64,000 bases of DNA, taken from positions 2,480,001 through 2,544,000 of the forward strand of contig NZ_CP054585.1 of assembly GCF_003721435.2 (NCBI RefSeq), given 5' to 3'. The notes below the pieces were generated by a model. That model was not told the DNA's origin and did not search any database. It was given only the letters and a program-made list of their open reading frames with translations. Shown one piece after another: positions 52,504 to 61,072 of this stretch. Both the position numbers and the translations under genes were made by a program. This DNA comes from Halorubrum sp. CBA1229. Its GTDB lineage: Archaea; Halobacteriota; Halobacteria; Halobacteriales; Haloferacaceae. How positions within the stretch are numbered: the stretch's first letter is position 1; each line of letters opens with the position of its first letter.

Positions 52504-53360
52504 GACGTCGGCTCCGCCAGCGTCGCCTCGGTGTCGATCCCGTACACGTCTCGGGGCGTCTCGACGTGAGCGCGTCGGACCGCCTCGTCGTGGCCCTCCT
52601 CCAGCAGCCAGCGGACGCGGCGCGGGACGGTCTTGGGGCCCATCACCATCCCCGGCTTCTCCGGGTCGTCGACGAAGTCGGTCTCCATCAGGAACGGCTC
52701 GCCCGACTCGGCGGCGCGTTCGATCCGGTCCTTCTCGCTCATCACGCTCGGCGTCGGGCCCGCGAGCCGGCCCTCGGCGTAGTGTTTGACAGCTTTCGTC
52801 GGATCGAGCCCGGACTCCTCGGCGACGGCGGCCAGGTCGGTGAGGTCCTCGCTGGCCTCGGTGTGGAGCTGGACGGCGCAGTCGAGCGCGGCGCCGAGCT
52901 CGAACGCGCGCCGAGTGACCGCGTTCGAGGCGTCCCAGACGGCGTCGGTCACGTCGTAGTGCGGGCGGCCGGACTTCAGCGCGAGCGCCCGGCCGTCGGC
53001 GACGAACTCGCTCGCGACCTCCAAGCCCCCCTGCATCAGGTCGCGGGCGTCCTCGGGCGCGAAGCCGCGCTCGTCGACCAGGCGGCTTATCAGGCCGGGG
53101 TGGACGCCGAGGACGGGCCACGCGCGCCCCGGGAGGACCTCGGTCGCGGCGGCGACCGCGTCGAGCGTCTCCTCGAAGACGGGGCGGAAGTCGGCCGGCT
53201 CGTCGGGCTCGACGCCGAGGTGCCACGAGGGCTTGTTCACCACGAGCAGGTGGGTGCCGCCGAGCCGGACGAAGTCCTCGACGGCGTCGATCCCGCGGCC
53301 GTGTCGCGGATCGAGGTGGAGGTGGTTGTCGAGCACCGGCGTGTCGAGGTCCTCGGTCAT
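52500..53360 (-). CDS. TatD-like metal-dependent hydrolase
   Basis: A 286-residue TIM-barrel amidohydrolase. DNHLHLDPRHG (11-21) has the paired His metal ligands, VLGVHPG a conserved turn, LHTEAS another His and METDFVDDP the Asp ligand, the full TatD layout; the mid-barrel KHYAEG replaces the usual HxxxG. It may act as a phosphodiesterase/DNase or an amidohydrolase. CCTTATATTTCG at about -25 is a good promoter box. It is translationally coupled to the epimerase-like gene. Confidence 0.88.
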   Translation of the reverse strand: MTEDLDTPVLDNHLHLDPRHGRGIDAVEDFVRLGGTHLLVVNKPSWHLGVEPDEPADFRPVFEETLDAVAAATEVLPGRAWPVLGVHPGLISRLVDERGFAPEDARDLMQGGLEVASEFVADGRALALKSGRPHYDVTDAVWDASNAVTRRAFELGAALDCAVQLHTEASEDLTDLAAVAEESGLDPTKAVKHYAEGRLAGPTPSVMSEKDRIERAAESGEPFLMETDFVDDPEKPGMVMGPKTVPRRVRWLLEEGHDEAVRRAHVETPRDVYGIDTEATLAEPTS

Positions 53361-53469
53361 GGTCGGTGGTTCGCCCGCGGCGAAATATAAGGTCCGATCG
53401 GGAGGCCGCCGCGGTCCGACGCCTTGAGGCCGATCACAGAGTCGCCGCGGTCCGACGCCTCGCGACCGA

Positions 53470-53925
53470 TCACGCCGGGTACGTCCCGTCGATCCGAGCC
53501 TTACCGACGGTCCGTCCCGTCATCGCGTCGATGAGGCCCTCCTTGTCGGTCGACGGCGGAAGGTCGAGCGGCTCATCGACCGCGTACAGCCGGAAGCGGT
53601 AGGTGTGCTCGCGGTCCGGTGGGTTCGGTCCGCCGTAGCCGTGCTCGCCGAAGTCGTTCTGTCCCTCGGTCGCCCCTGTCGGGGACCAGTTCTCCGGGAT
53701 CGCCTCGCGACCGGGGTCGATGTCCCAGACCAGCCAGTGGTCCCACACCGTTCCCGCCGGCTCTTCCGCATCGGGATCGTCGACGATGAGCACGAGCGCC
53801 GCCGCCTCGTCGGGGACGCCGTCGATCCGCAGCGGCGGATTGACGTTTCGCTCCGCGTAGCCGTGCTCCGCGGGGATGCGCTCGCCGTCGCCGAACGCCG
53901 GACTCGATAGGCTGAGATCACTCAT
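53470..53925 (-). CDS. YbhB/YbcL-type PEBP protein
   Basis: A 151-residue phosphatidylethanolamine-binding-like protein. Ligand-pocket signatures are LVLIVDDPDAEEPAGTVWDHWLVWDI (DPDAP-like and the WDHW His) and YGGPNPPDREHTYRFRLYAVDE (GPxPPxxxHRY-like). Its function in prokaryotes is not settled. The start at 53925 is chosen by homology; a CTTTTGGCG stretch lies about 55 bases upstream. Confidence 0.93.
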   Translation of the reverse strand: MSDLSLSSPAFGDGERIPAEHGYAERNVNPPLRIDGVPDEAAALVLIVDDPDAEEPAGTVWDHWLVWDIDPGREAIPENWSPTGATEGQNDFGEHGYGGPNPPDREHTYRFRLYAVDEPLDLPPSTDKEGLIDAMTGRTVGKARIDGTYPA

Positions 53926-54012
53926 GGGATCACCCGTCCGGATCCGTCCGGACACGTCGCAGTTGTCCCGTCGACGCCAAAAGCGTTCCCGCGGATAAGC
54001 CGTTCCGACGGG

Positions 54013-55050
54013 TCAGTCCGCCGACTCCGGCTGGCCGACCGGGGTCGGCGCGTCGCCGGTCTCGATCGCCCGGCGCGTCGCCTCGTCGATCTCGACGAGG
54101 TGACACAGGGGGTTGCCGGGGTAGACGACGGGGTTCTCCAAGAGCCCGATGAGCAGTCCGGTGAAGGGGGCCTCGACGGCGACCGCGTCCTCCTTGAAGG
54201 GGTTGGTGATCGTCGCGATCCGGTCGCCCTCGCGGACGAGCGAGCCGCTCTCGAAGTGCGTGTCGACGATTCCCCCGGAGTCGGCGCGGAGCCACGTCTT
54301 CTCGCCCGCCCCGGCGATGATCGTCCGCCAGCCGGGCCAGCGCACCGCCCCCGTCTCGAGCAGCCCGTACTCGGCGAAGACGGAGCGCACGCCGTCGAGC
54401 GCGTCGTCGATGAGCGGGCGCTGGAAGCGGTGGGCCTCGCCCATCTCGATCGTGATCGTGGGGATCCCGTCGGCCGTCCCCTCGCCGCGGAGGGTGCCGC
54501 TCGGCCCCTCGCTGTCGATGATCACCTTCGAGCCGAACGCCATCGCGAGGCGGTGGACGCCGTCGTCGGTCATATCCCCGCGAACGTGGAGCATGTTCGT
54601 CCGCCCGCGGGTGGAGGTGTGGAAGTCGAGCCCGAAGTCGCAGGGCTCGATGAAGTTCGAGTAGATCTGGTGAGCCATCCGCTTCGAGCTCGTCGAACCG
54701 GGCTCGCCGGGGAACGACCGGTTGAGGTCCCGGTCGTAGACGGGGAGGTAGCGCTGCTGGGCGATGAACCCGGGGACGTTGAGTACCGGGAGGCAGACGA
54801 GCGTCCCGGCGAGGCCGGCGAGGTCCCAGTCGTGTGCGACCTCGCGCACCACCTCGATCCCGTTGAGCTCGTCGCCGTGCGCGGCCGCCGTGAGGAACAC
54901 CGTCGGCCCGTCTCGCTCGCCGTTGACGATGGTCACGGGGATCCGGACGGGGTCGCCGAGGTACGTCTCGCTGATCCCGTAGCGGATGTTCTGCGTCTCG
55001 CCCGGCGGCACCGCGCCGCCGTTGTACGTGAACACCCGGTCGTCGCTCAT
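54013..55050 (-). CDS. Succinylglutamate desuccinylase/aspartoacylase-like deacylase
   Basis: A 345-residue zinc carboxypeptidase-fold deacylase. Zinc ligands are in AAAHGDELNGIE (His, Glu) and DFHTSTRGR (His); catalytic Glu is in ITIEMGEAHRF. The C-terminal domain from about residue 250 is a beta-barrel lid. It is close to DoeB/AstE-type enzymes that remove acyl groups from amino acids such as N-acetyl-diaminobutyrate, but no doe or ast partners are adjacent. A strong TATA box AAATATATATGG (55074-55085) precedes the ATG. Confidence 0.9.
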   Translation of the reverse strand: MSDDRVFTYNGGAVPPGETQNIRYGISETYLGDPVRIPVTIVNGERDGPTVFLTAAAHGDELNGIEVVREVAHDWDLAGLAGTLVCLPVLNVPGFIAQQRYLPVYDRDLNRSFPGEPGSTSSKRMAHQIYSNFIEPCDFGLDFHTSTRGRTNMLHVRGDMTDDGVHRLAMAFGSKVIIDSEGPSGTLRGEGTADGIPTITIEMGEAHRFQRPLIDDALDGVRSVFAEYGLLETGAVRWPGWRTIIAGAGEKTWLRADSGGIVDTHFESGSLVREGDRIATITNPFKEDAVAVEAPFTGLLIGLLENPVVYPGNPLCHLVEIDEATRRAIETGDAPTPVGQPESAD

Positions 55051-55145
55051 GTCTGACGGGAGCACCGCGGGGGAAATATATATGGCGACCCGGCGACGAC
55101 GGTCGCGAATCGGCCGACAGGATAGTATCCCGCGGCGCCCGACCC

Positions 55146-56429
55146 CTATCCGCGGTCCCACCGGCTCACCCACGCGGACCGGGACTCGTGTTCCCGGGCC
55201 CGCTCCGAGATCGCCGCCCGATCGAGCCGCCCCTCCTCGGTTATCACCCCGGTCAGCAGGTCGCCGGGGACGCGCTCGAATATCGGGTTCGCGACCTCGA
55301 CGTCGCGGTCGCCGTCGTACACGGTCGACGCCTCCCCCGACTCCCGAACGACCCGGTCCGTCGTCGCGATCTTGTCGGCGGCGGCGACCGCGTACACCGG
55401 GACATCGGCGTCGGCCGCGGCCAGCGCGAGCGGATACGACCCGACCTTGTTCGCCACGCCCCCGTTCGGCAGGACCCGATCGGCGCCGAGCAGGACGCAG
55501 CCGACGTCGCCCTCGCGAACGAGGCCGGGAAGCGCGGCGTCGGTCGTGAGCGTGACGTCCAGACCGGCGTCGACGAGCCCCTCGGCCGCGGCGACCCCCT
55601 CGCGACTCGGGCGCGACTCGCCGACGACGGCCGCGCTCCCGGCCCGCCGCAACGTCGCCGCGACGGTTCCGGACCGCGACAGCGTCGCGACGCTCCCGGG
55701 CAGGTCGGCGATCGGGGTCGCCGCCCGCTCCGCCGCCAGCCGGTCCGCGTCGTGCGCGGCGTCGAGCGCGTCGACGGCGCGGTCGTGGACCGCCTCGGGC
55801 GTCCGCTCGGTCCCGCTCATCGCCCGGTCGATCCGGTGTCGAACGACGATCATGCTCGGCCGAGCGCTGCGGAGCTCGCGCGCGAGCGCCGCGACCCGGT
55901 CGATCCCCCCGTCGCGCGCCCCGAACGCGACCGCGCCGGCCGCGTCGCGGACCGCCTCGAGCGCCCGGAGGGAGAGCCACGACGCGCCGTGGGTCTCGTC
56001 GGTCCGAACCAGGTCGACGTCGGGCGCGACGCGGCGGTAACTCTCCCACACCCCCGGAGCCGCGTCGCGCGTGAGGAAATCTGTCGGCGGGAGCCACTCG
56101 CCCTCGATGGCGGACGAACCGCTCGTCTCGCGGCCGGCCGCGGCCTCGAACAGGAACGGGTAGACCGTCCGGTCGACCGTTCCGTCCGAGACGGACAGCG
56201 GCTCACCGCAGCGGACGAGCTCGATGTCGCCGCTCAGCTCTGCCGCTCGCAGCGCCCGCCGCGCGCTCTCGGTCGGATCGGCCTCGTCCGCGCGCACGTC
56301 GCCGACGACCGCGTCGAGCGGGTTAGTCGCCGATTCGGGGTCCTCGCGACTGACGGCGAGCGGTCCGACACCGGGTCGGGCGAACACCCGAGAGCGGCGT
56401 CGCACGAACGCCCTGACGACTGCGGTCAC
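55146..56429 (-). CDS. eIF2B-like protein fused to a degenerate Nudix domain
   Basis: A 427-residue fusion. Residues 1-130 resemble a Nudix domain (TAVVRAFVRRRSRVF, ending TDFLTRDAAPGVWESYRRVAP), but the Nudix box reads GDVRADEADPTESARRALRAAELSGD, where the REUxEE catalytic core is lost. Residues about 140-427 match archaeal eIF2B alpha/beta/delta or ribose-1,5-bisphosphate isomerase relatives, with VLLGADRVLPNGGVANKVGSYPLALAA. The GTG start has GGTTAATGG about 22-31 bases upstream. The role may be regulatory or in ribose-phosphate metabolism. Confidence 0.86.
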   Translation of the reverse strand: MTAVVRAFVRRRSRVFARPGVGPLAVSREDPESATNPLDAVVGDVRADEADPTESARRALRAAELSGDIELVRCGEPLSVSDGTVDRTVYPFLFEAAAGRETSGSSAIEGEWLPPTDFLTRDAAPGVWESYRRVAPDVDLVRTDETHGASWLSLRALEAVRDAAGAVAFGARDGGIDRVAALARELRSARPSMIVVRHRIDRAMSGTERTPEAVHDRAVDALDAAHDADRLAAERAATPIADLPGSVATLSRSGTVAATLRRAGSAAVVGESRPSREGVAAAEGLVDAGLDVTLTTDAALPGLVREGDVGCVLLGADRVLPNGGVANKVGSYPLALAAADADVPVYAVAAADKIATTDRVVRESGEASTVYDGDRDVEVANPIFERVPGDLLTGVITEEGRLDRAAISERAREHESRSAWVSRWDRG

Positions 56430-56573
56430 GGGCCCGTGTTCGGGCGACGCGCCATTAACCGTACTCCCCCGACCCGCCGCTCGGCACCTCCGGCCCGCCA
56501 CTCGGACCTGACGGCGCCGCCGCCGCGCTCGCCGATCGGGCGACCTTTTACGTGGGGGAACGCAGGTGGGGCT
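56430..56573. promoter_or_regulatory. Divergent promoter region between the Nudix/eIF2B-like and RimK genes
   Basis: In 144 bases the leftward box GGTTAATGGC (56451-56460, minus) and the rightward box CCTTTTACG (56544-56552) each lie about 22-31 bases from the two start codons. Both messages should be leaderless, and shared control is possible. Confidence 0.55.
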
Positions 56574-57929
56574 ATGAGTTCGGACCCGGTCCGGGTGGGA
56601 GTGCTGTCGCTGCACAACAGCAAGGAAACGAAGGCGATCTGCAACGCGGTCGAGGACCTCGGGCACGAGCCCGTCTGGCTCCGCGAGGAGAACGCCGCGA
56701 TCAGCGTCGACGACGGCGAGGTCTCGGTGGAGCCCGCCGTGGACGTCATCGCGAACCGGCTGCTGCTCTCGAACACCGATCAGCCCGCGGAGCTGCTCGG
56801 GCTGGCGGCGACGTTCGAGCGCATCCGGCCGATGCTGAACGAGCCGAACGCCGTGCTCGCGTCGATCCACAAGTTCGCGACGGCGGCGACGCTCGCCGAC
56901 TGGAACATCCGTGTCCCCGACGCGCTGCTCGCGCTGTCGAACGACCGGCTCAACGAGGGTCGCGAGCGCTTCGGGGAGGTCGGCGTCTACAAGACCGCGA
57001 TCGGCACCCACGGCGGCGGCACGTGGAAGGTCGACCTCACGGAGCGCGTGAACCCGAAGGTCGGCAATCGACAGGCGTTCCTCCAGAAGCTCATCGACCG
57101 CGACGACGAGAAGCACCGCGACCTGCGCGTGTACATCGTCGGCGACGAGATCGTCGGCTCGATGTACCGATACGCGCCCGAGGGCGACTGGCGCACCAAC
57201 GTCGCGCTCGGCGGCGCGGTCGAGGACGCCACCGACGACATGCCCGAGGAGGCCGCCGAGACGGCGCTGTACGCGGCCGACGTGATGGACCTCGACTACG
57301 CCGGCGTCGACCTCGTCGAGGGGTACGACGGCTGGTACGTGCTGGAGGTGAACCCGACGGCCGGGTTTAAAGGCCTCTACGAGGCGACCGGCAGGAGCCC
57401 CGCGCCGCACATCGCGCGGCTCGCGATCGAGACGGTGGGCGGCGAGGTGGACGACGCCGACGTTGAGCGCATCGCGGCCACCCTCGACGACTCGCGGCCC
57501 TCCTGTGCGCCCGTCCCGAAGCCGACGCCGTCCGAACAGCCGGTCATCGGCTACATCGAGGAGGTCGTCGTCACCGGCACCTCCGGCTCCACCCAGGCGC
57601 TCGGGAAGTCCGACACGGGCGCGACGCGGACGAGCATCGACACCCAGCTCGCGGCCGAGATCGGCGCCGGCCCGATCAAGAGCATGACCCGAGTCAAGTC
57701 GGGCAGCGTGAAGGGCGGGAAGGCCCGCCCGGTCGTCGACCTCGTCATCGGAATCGGCGGGAACCAGCACACCGTCACCGCGAGCGTCGAGGACCGCGGG
57801 CACATGGACTACCCGCTCCTCCTCGGCCGCGACATCCTCACCGACTACCGGGTCGACGTGCGCAAGCGCGCTGACGTGGACGAGGCCGAACGCGGCGAGG
57901 TCGGCGAGATCCTCGAAGAAGAGGAGTAG
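56574..57929 (+). CDS. RimK-type ATP-grasp ligase fused to a retropepsin-like protease
   Basis: A 451-residue fusion. Residues 1-295 are an ATP-grasp glutamate ligase (VYKTAIGTHGGGTWKV phosphate loop, YVLEVNPTAGFKGL metal-binding end). Residues about 320-440 are the RimK-associated aspartic protease domain (PF05618-like), with the catalytic motif D347-T-G-A and a C-terminal LLLGRDILTDYRV. The ligase would add amino acids, probably glutamate, to a protein C-terminus, and the protease domain could trim them. A CCTTTTACG box (56544-56552) precedes the ATG. Confidence 0.92.
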   Translation: MSSDPVRVGVLSLHNSKETKAICNAVEDLGHEPVWLREENAAISVDDGEVSVEPAVDVIANRLLLSNTDQPAELLGLAATFERIRPMLNEPNAVLASIHKFATAATLADWNIRVPDALLALSNDRLNEGRERFGEVGVYKTAIGTHGGGTWKVDLTERVNPKVGNRQAFLQKLIDRDDEKHRDLRVYIVGDEIVGSMYRYAPEGDWRTNVALGGAVEDATDDMPEEAAETALYAADVMDLDYAGVDLVEGYDGWYVLEVNPTAGFKGLYEATGRSPAPHIARLAIETVGGEVDDADVERIAATLDDSRPSCAPVPKPTPSEQPVIGYIEEVVVTGTSGSTQALGKSDTGATRTSIDTQLAAEIGAGPIKSMTRVKSGSVKGGKARPVVDLVIGIGGNQHTVTASVEDRGHMDYPLLLGRDILTDYRVDVRKRADVDEAERGEVGEILEEEE

Positions 57930-57944
57930 GCGGACACGCAGTCG

Positions 57945-58237
57945 GATATTTAAATAATCACGGTGGCGCGCCTCCGAGCGGCCGCCCTCGGCGGCCGCGA
58001 GGAGTCCGCGAGGGAGTCGGTCGCCGCAGGCGACCGACGAGGCTGGGGAGGCGTGAGGTGCGGTCGCTGTGCGGGGCGGGATTCAAAGGGGCAGCCGCGA
58101 GGACGAAGCCTGACGACGCAAGCACCGCAGGAACGAGCGAAGCGAGTGACGAGGAGCGCAGCGAGTCACGCGAGTCCTCGCGGCTGGGGCTTTGGAGGTG
58201 TTCACCGTCGATCCCCAGTCAATCACTTATAAACTAC
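57945..58237 (+). repeat. Dispersed structured intergenic element, copy B
   Basis: This occupies most of the 342-base gap between convergent rimK-like and alkA-like genes. It opens at GATATTTAAATAATC (57945-57959). Hairpin 1 pairs 57978-57986 with 57990-57998 (9 bp); hairpin 2 pairs 58016-58025 with 58029-58038 (10 bp, GCA loop); the closing stem pairs 58093-58104 with 58174-58185 (12 bp, perfect). A conserved GGGATTCAAAGGGGCAGCC sits at 58078-58096, and the core GGCTGGGGCTTTGG at 58182. It ends at an AT box CACTTATAAAC (58224-58234). Order and sequence match copy A. Confidence 0.72.
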
Positions 58238-58271
58238 TTCCGGAGACATCAACCGTCGCCATTCCTCCCAC

Positions 58272-58868
58272 TCACGACTCGTACTCCGCCCAGATGTAGC
58301 GCGTCCCGTAGCTCCGGTAGGGCCGCCACGACTCGGCGATGTCGCGCATCTCCGCCCGCCCCAGTTCCTCGCCGTCGTTGTACACTCGCTCGATCCCCTT
58401 CCGCACCGCGAGGTCGCCGAGGGGGAGCACGTCCTCGCGGCCGAGCGCGAAGATGAGGTACATCCGCGCGGTCCACTCCCCCACGCCGCGAATCTCGGTG
58501 AGCGCGTCGACGACCGCCTCGTCGCTCGCGTCCGCCAGCCCCTCGCGGGTCAGGTCGCGGTCGCCGTCGCGGAAGGCGCCGGCGGCCTCTCGCAGGTACT
58601 CGACCTTCGTCCCGCTGAGGCCGGCCTCGCGCAGGGCCGCCTCGTCGGCCGCGAGCACGCGGTCCGGCGTCGGCTCGCCGCCGAGCACGTCCACGAAGCG
58701 CCCGCGGATCGCCGCCGCGGAGGCGGTCGAGAGCTGCTGGTTCACGATCGAGGTGCAGAGGCGGGCGAACTCGTCGTCCGCGGGCTCGATCGACAGCCGG
58801 CCGTGCCGGTCGATCAGTGCCGCCAGCGTCGGGTCCTCGCGCAGGGTCGCCGCGACTCGGTCGTCCAT
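58272..58868 (-). CDS. AlkA-type HhH-GPD DNA glycosylase
   Basis: A 198-residue base-excision enzyme of the AlkA/3-methyladenine glycosylase group. The helix-hairpin-helix is ALTEIRGVGEWTARMYL (122-138) and the catalytic aspartate is D152 in LPLGDLAV. It lacks the N-terminal beta domain of E. coli AlkA and, like MagIII-type short forms, is about 200 residues. It removes alkylated bases from DNA. The N-terminal EFARLCTSIVNQQLST segment is typical. Confidence 0.93.
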   Translation of the reverse strand: MDDRVAATLREDPTLAALIDRHGRLSIEPADDEFARLCTSIVNQQLSTASAAAIRGRFVDVLGGEPTPDRVLAADEAALREAGLSGTKVEYLREAAGAFRDGDRDLTREGLADASDEAVVDALTEIRGVGEWTARMYLIFALGREDVLPLGDLAVRKGIERVYNDGEELGRAEMRDIAESWRPYRSYGTRYIWAEYES

Positions 58869-59020
58869 CGCCCGTGGGTTGGAGCCGGAGCCACCCGACG
58901 GTTTCGGTCGCGAGCGTCGGACCGACGGATTGATCGATTCCGCGCGTCTAGTAAACTTACCGCGAGTTTCCCGTTTGGAAGATGGAAACGTTCAACCATG
59001 ACGGTTCCGACCGTTGCCGT

Positions 59021-61024
59021 ATGGAACTCGACGACGTGCAGCACGTGACGGTCCTCGGCGCCGGGAACATGGGCCACGGTATCGCGGAGGTGGCCGCGCT
59101 CGCCGGCTACGACGTGGCGCTGCGGGACATCGAGGAGGAGTTCGTTCAGGACGGCTACGACCAGATCGAGTGGTCGCTCGGCAAGCTCGCCGAGAAGGAC
59201 CGGATCGGCGAGGACGAGGCTGAGGCGGCGCTCGACCGCGTCGAGGCGTACGTCGACCTCGAGGACTCGCTGGCCGACGCCGACGTGGTGGTCGAGGTCG
59301 TCCCCGAGAAGATGGCGATCAAGAAGGACGTGTACGACGAGGTCGTCGAGTACACGCCCGAGGAGGCCGTCTTCGTCACCAACACCTCCAGTCTCTCGAT
59401 CACCGAGCTCTCCGAGGTGACCGACCGCCCAGAGCGCTTCTGCGGGATGCACTTCTTCAACCCGCCGGTGCGGATGGACCTCGTCGAGGTCATCTCCGGG
59501 AAACACACCTCGGAGGACACCCTCGAACTGATCGAGGGGCTCGCGGAGTCGATGGGGAAGACCCCGGTGCGCGTCCGGAAGGACAGCCCCGGCTTCATCG
59601 TCAACCGCATCCTCGTCCCGCTGATGAACGAGGCGGCGTGGATCGTCGAGTCCGGCGACGCCACGATGGAGGCGGTCGACTCCACGACGAAGTTCGACAT
59701 GGGGCTCCCGATGGGGTCGTTCGAGCTCGCGGATCAGGTCGGCATCGACGTGGGCTACCACGTGCTCGACTACATGCACGAGGTGCTCGGCGAGGCGTAC
59801 CGCCCCTGCCCGCTGCTCGTCGAGAAGGTCGAGGCCGAGGAGCTCGGCAAGAAGACCGGCTCCGGCTTCTACGACTACGAGGACGGCGAGGGCGCGCAGA
59901 TCCCCTCGGACGCGATCGACGCGGACGTCCGTCGGCGGCTGCTCGCCGTGATGGCCAACGAGGTCGCCGGCCTCATCGGGAACGACGTCGCCGACGCGCC
60001 CGCGATCGACCGCGCCGTGATGCTCGGCGCCGGGTTCCCGGACGGGCCCGCGAAGCTCGCCGACAACGAGGGGCTCGCCGACCTCGTCGACGTCCTCGAC
60101 GACCTCCACGAGGAGACGGGCGAGGCGCGCTACGAGGCGACCGACTACCTCCGCGAGGCGGCCGAGGCGGGCGGGTTCCACGGGGACGGCGCCGAGGGAG
60201 GCGACGCCGAGGACGGCGACGGAACGGGCGACCGCTTCGCCGCCTACGACACCCTCAACGTCGCCGTCGAGGACCGCGTCGGGCACGTCGAGATCGACCG
60301 CCCGCACCGGATGAACACGATAAGCGGCGAGCTGCTCGACGAGCTCGCCGACGCGATCGACCGGCTCGACGCCGACGACGACGTGCGGGCGATCCTGCTC
60401 TCCGGCGCCGGCGACCGCGCCTTCTCCGCCGGCGCCGACGTCCAGAGCATGGCCGCCGGCGGCGCCGAGCCGATAAGCGCGGTCGAGCTCTCGCGGCAGG
60501 GCCAACAGACGTTCGGCAAGTTAGAGGACTCCGATAAACCCGTGGTCGCCGCCATCGACGGCTACTGCCTCGGCGGCGGGATGGAGCTCGCCACCGCGGC
60601 CGACCTGCGGGTCGCCTCCGACCGCTCGGAGCTCGGCCAGCCAGAGCACAACCTCGGGCTCCTCCCCGGCTGGGGCGGCACCCAGCGGCTCGCCCGGATC
60701 GTCGGCGAGGGGCGCGCGAAGGAGATCATCTTCACCGCCGACCGCTACGAGGCCGAGACGCTGGCGGAGTACGGCTTCCTCAACGACGTGGTCCCGGGCG
60801 ACGAGATCGACGAGCGCGCGCGGGAGCTGGTCGAGTCGCTCGCCGCCGGCCCGCCGATCGCGCAGAAGTACACGAAGCGCGCGATGCACGCCGGCCGCAC
60901 CGACGGCGAGGCCGGCCTCGAGGTGGAGGCGATGGGCTTCGGCCACGTGATGAACACCGACGACCTCATGGAGGGCGTCACGGCGTTCATGGGCGACGGC
61001 GAGCCCGAGTTCGAAGGGAAGTAG
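59021..61024 (+). CDS. Fused 3-hydroxyacyl-CoA dehydrogenase / enoyl-CoA hydratase
   Basis: A 667-residue bifunctional beta-oxidation enzyme. Residues 1-185 bind NAD (VTVLGAGNMGHGIAEVAA), with TNTSSLSITEL and HFFNPPVRMDLVEVI; the 3HCDH C-terminal domain runs to about 385; a Gly/Asp/Glu linker follows; and 415-667 is the crotonase domain (FSAGADVQSMA, GYCLGGGMELATAADLRVAS, GLLPGWGGTQRL). The order dehydrogenase then hydratase is the reverse of bacterial FadB. The start may be 58982 instead, since a TAAACTTACC box (58951) is at leaderless spacing to it. Confidence 0.93.
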   Translation: MELDDVQHVTVLGAGNMGHGIAEVAALAGYDVALRDIEEEFVQDGYDQIEWSLGKLAEKDRIGEDEAEAALDRVEAYVDLEDSLADADVVVEVVPEKMAIKKDVYDEVVEYTPEEAVFVTNTSSLSITELSEVTDRPERFCGMHFFNPPVRMDLVEVISGKHTSEDTLELIEGLAESMGKTPVRVRKDSPGFIVNRILVPLMNEAAWIVESGDATMEAVDSTTKFDMGLPMGSFELADQVGIDVGYHVLDYMHEVLGEAYRPCPLLVEKVEAEELGKKTGSGFYDYEDGEGAQIPSDAIDADVRRRLLAVMANEVAGLIGNDVADAPAIDRAVMLGAGFPDGPAKLADNEGLADLVDVLDDLHEETGEARYEATDYLREAAEAGGFHGDGAEGGDAEDGDGTGDRFAAYDTLNVAVEDRVGHVEIDRPHRMNTISGELLDELADAIDRLDADDDVRAILLSGAGDRAFSAGADVQSMAAGGAEPISAVELSRQGQQTFGKLEDSDKPVVAAIDGYCLGGGMELATAADLRVASDRSELGQPEHNLGLLPGWGGTQRLARIVGEGRAKEIIFTADRYEAETLAEYGFLNDVVPGDEIDERARELVESLAAGPPIAQKYTKRAMHAGRTDGEAGLEVEAMGFGHVMNTDDLMEGVTAFMGDGEPEFEGK

Positions 61025-61072
61025 GGCGCGAGAGGGTCGGCGGTGGCGGCGGGTGCGCTCACGTCTCCGACT

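Noticed and set aside
55146-57803. Very long antisense frame covering the rimK-like gene on the minus strand (over 880 codons)
   Set aside because: It is an extension of the eIF2B-like frame running antisense to rimK. Dense GC-rich haloarchaeal genes often leave long open antisense frames; there is no family match outside residues belonging to the eIF2B-like protein.
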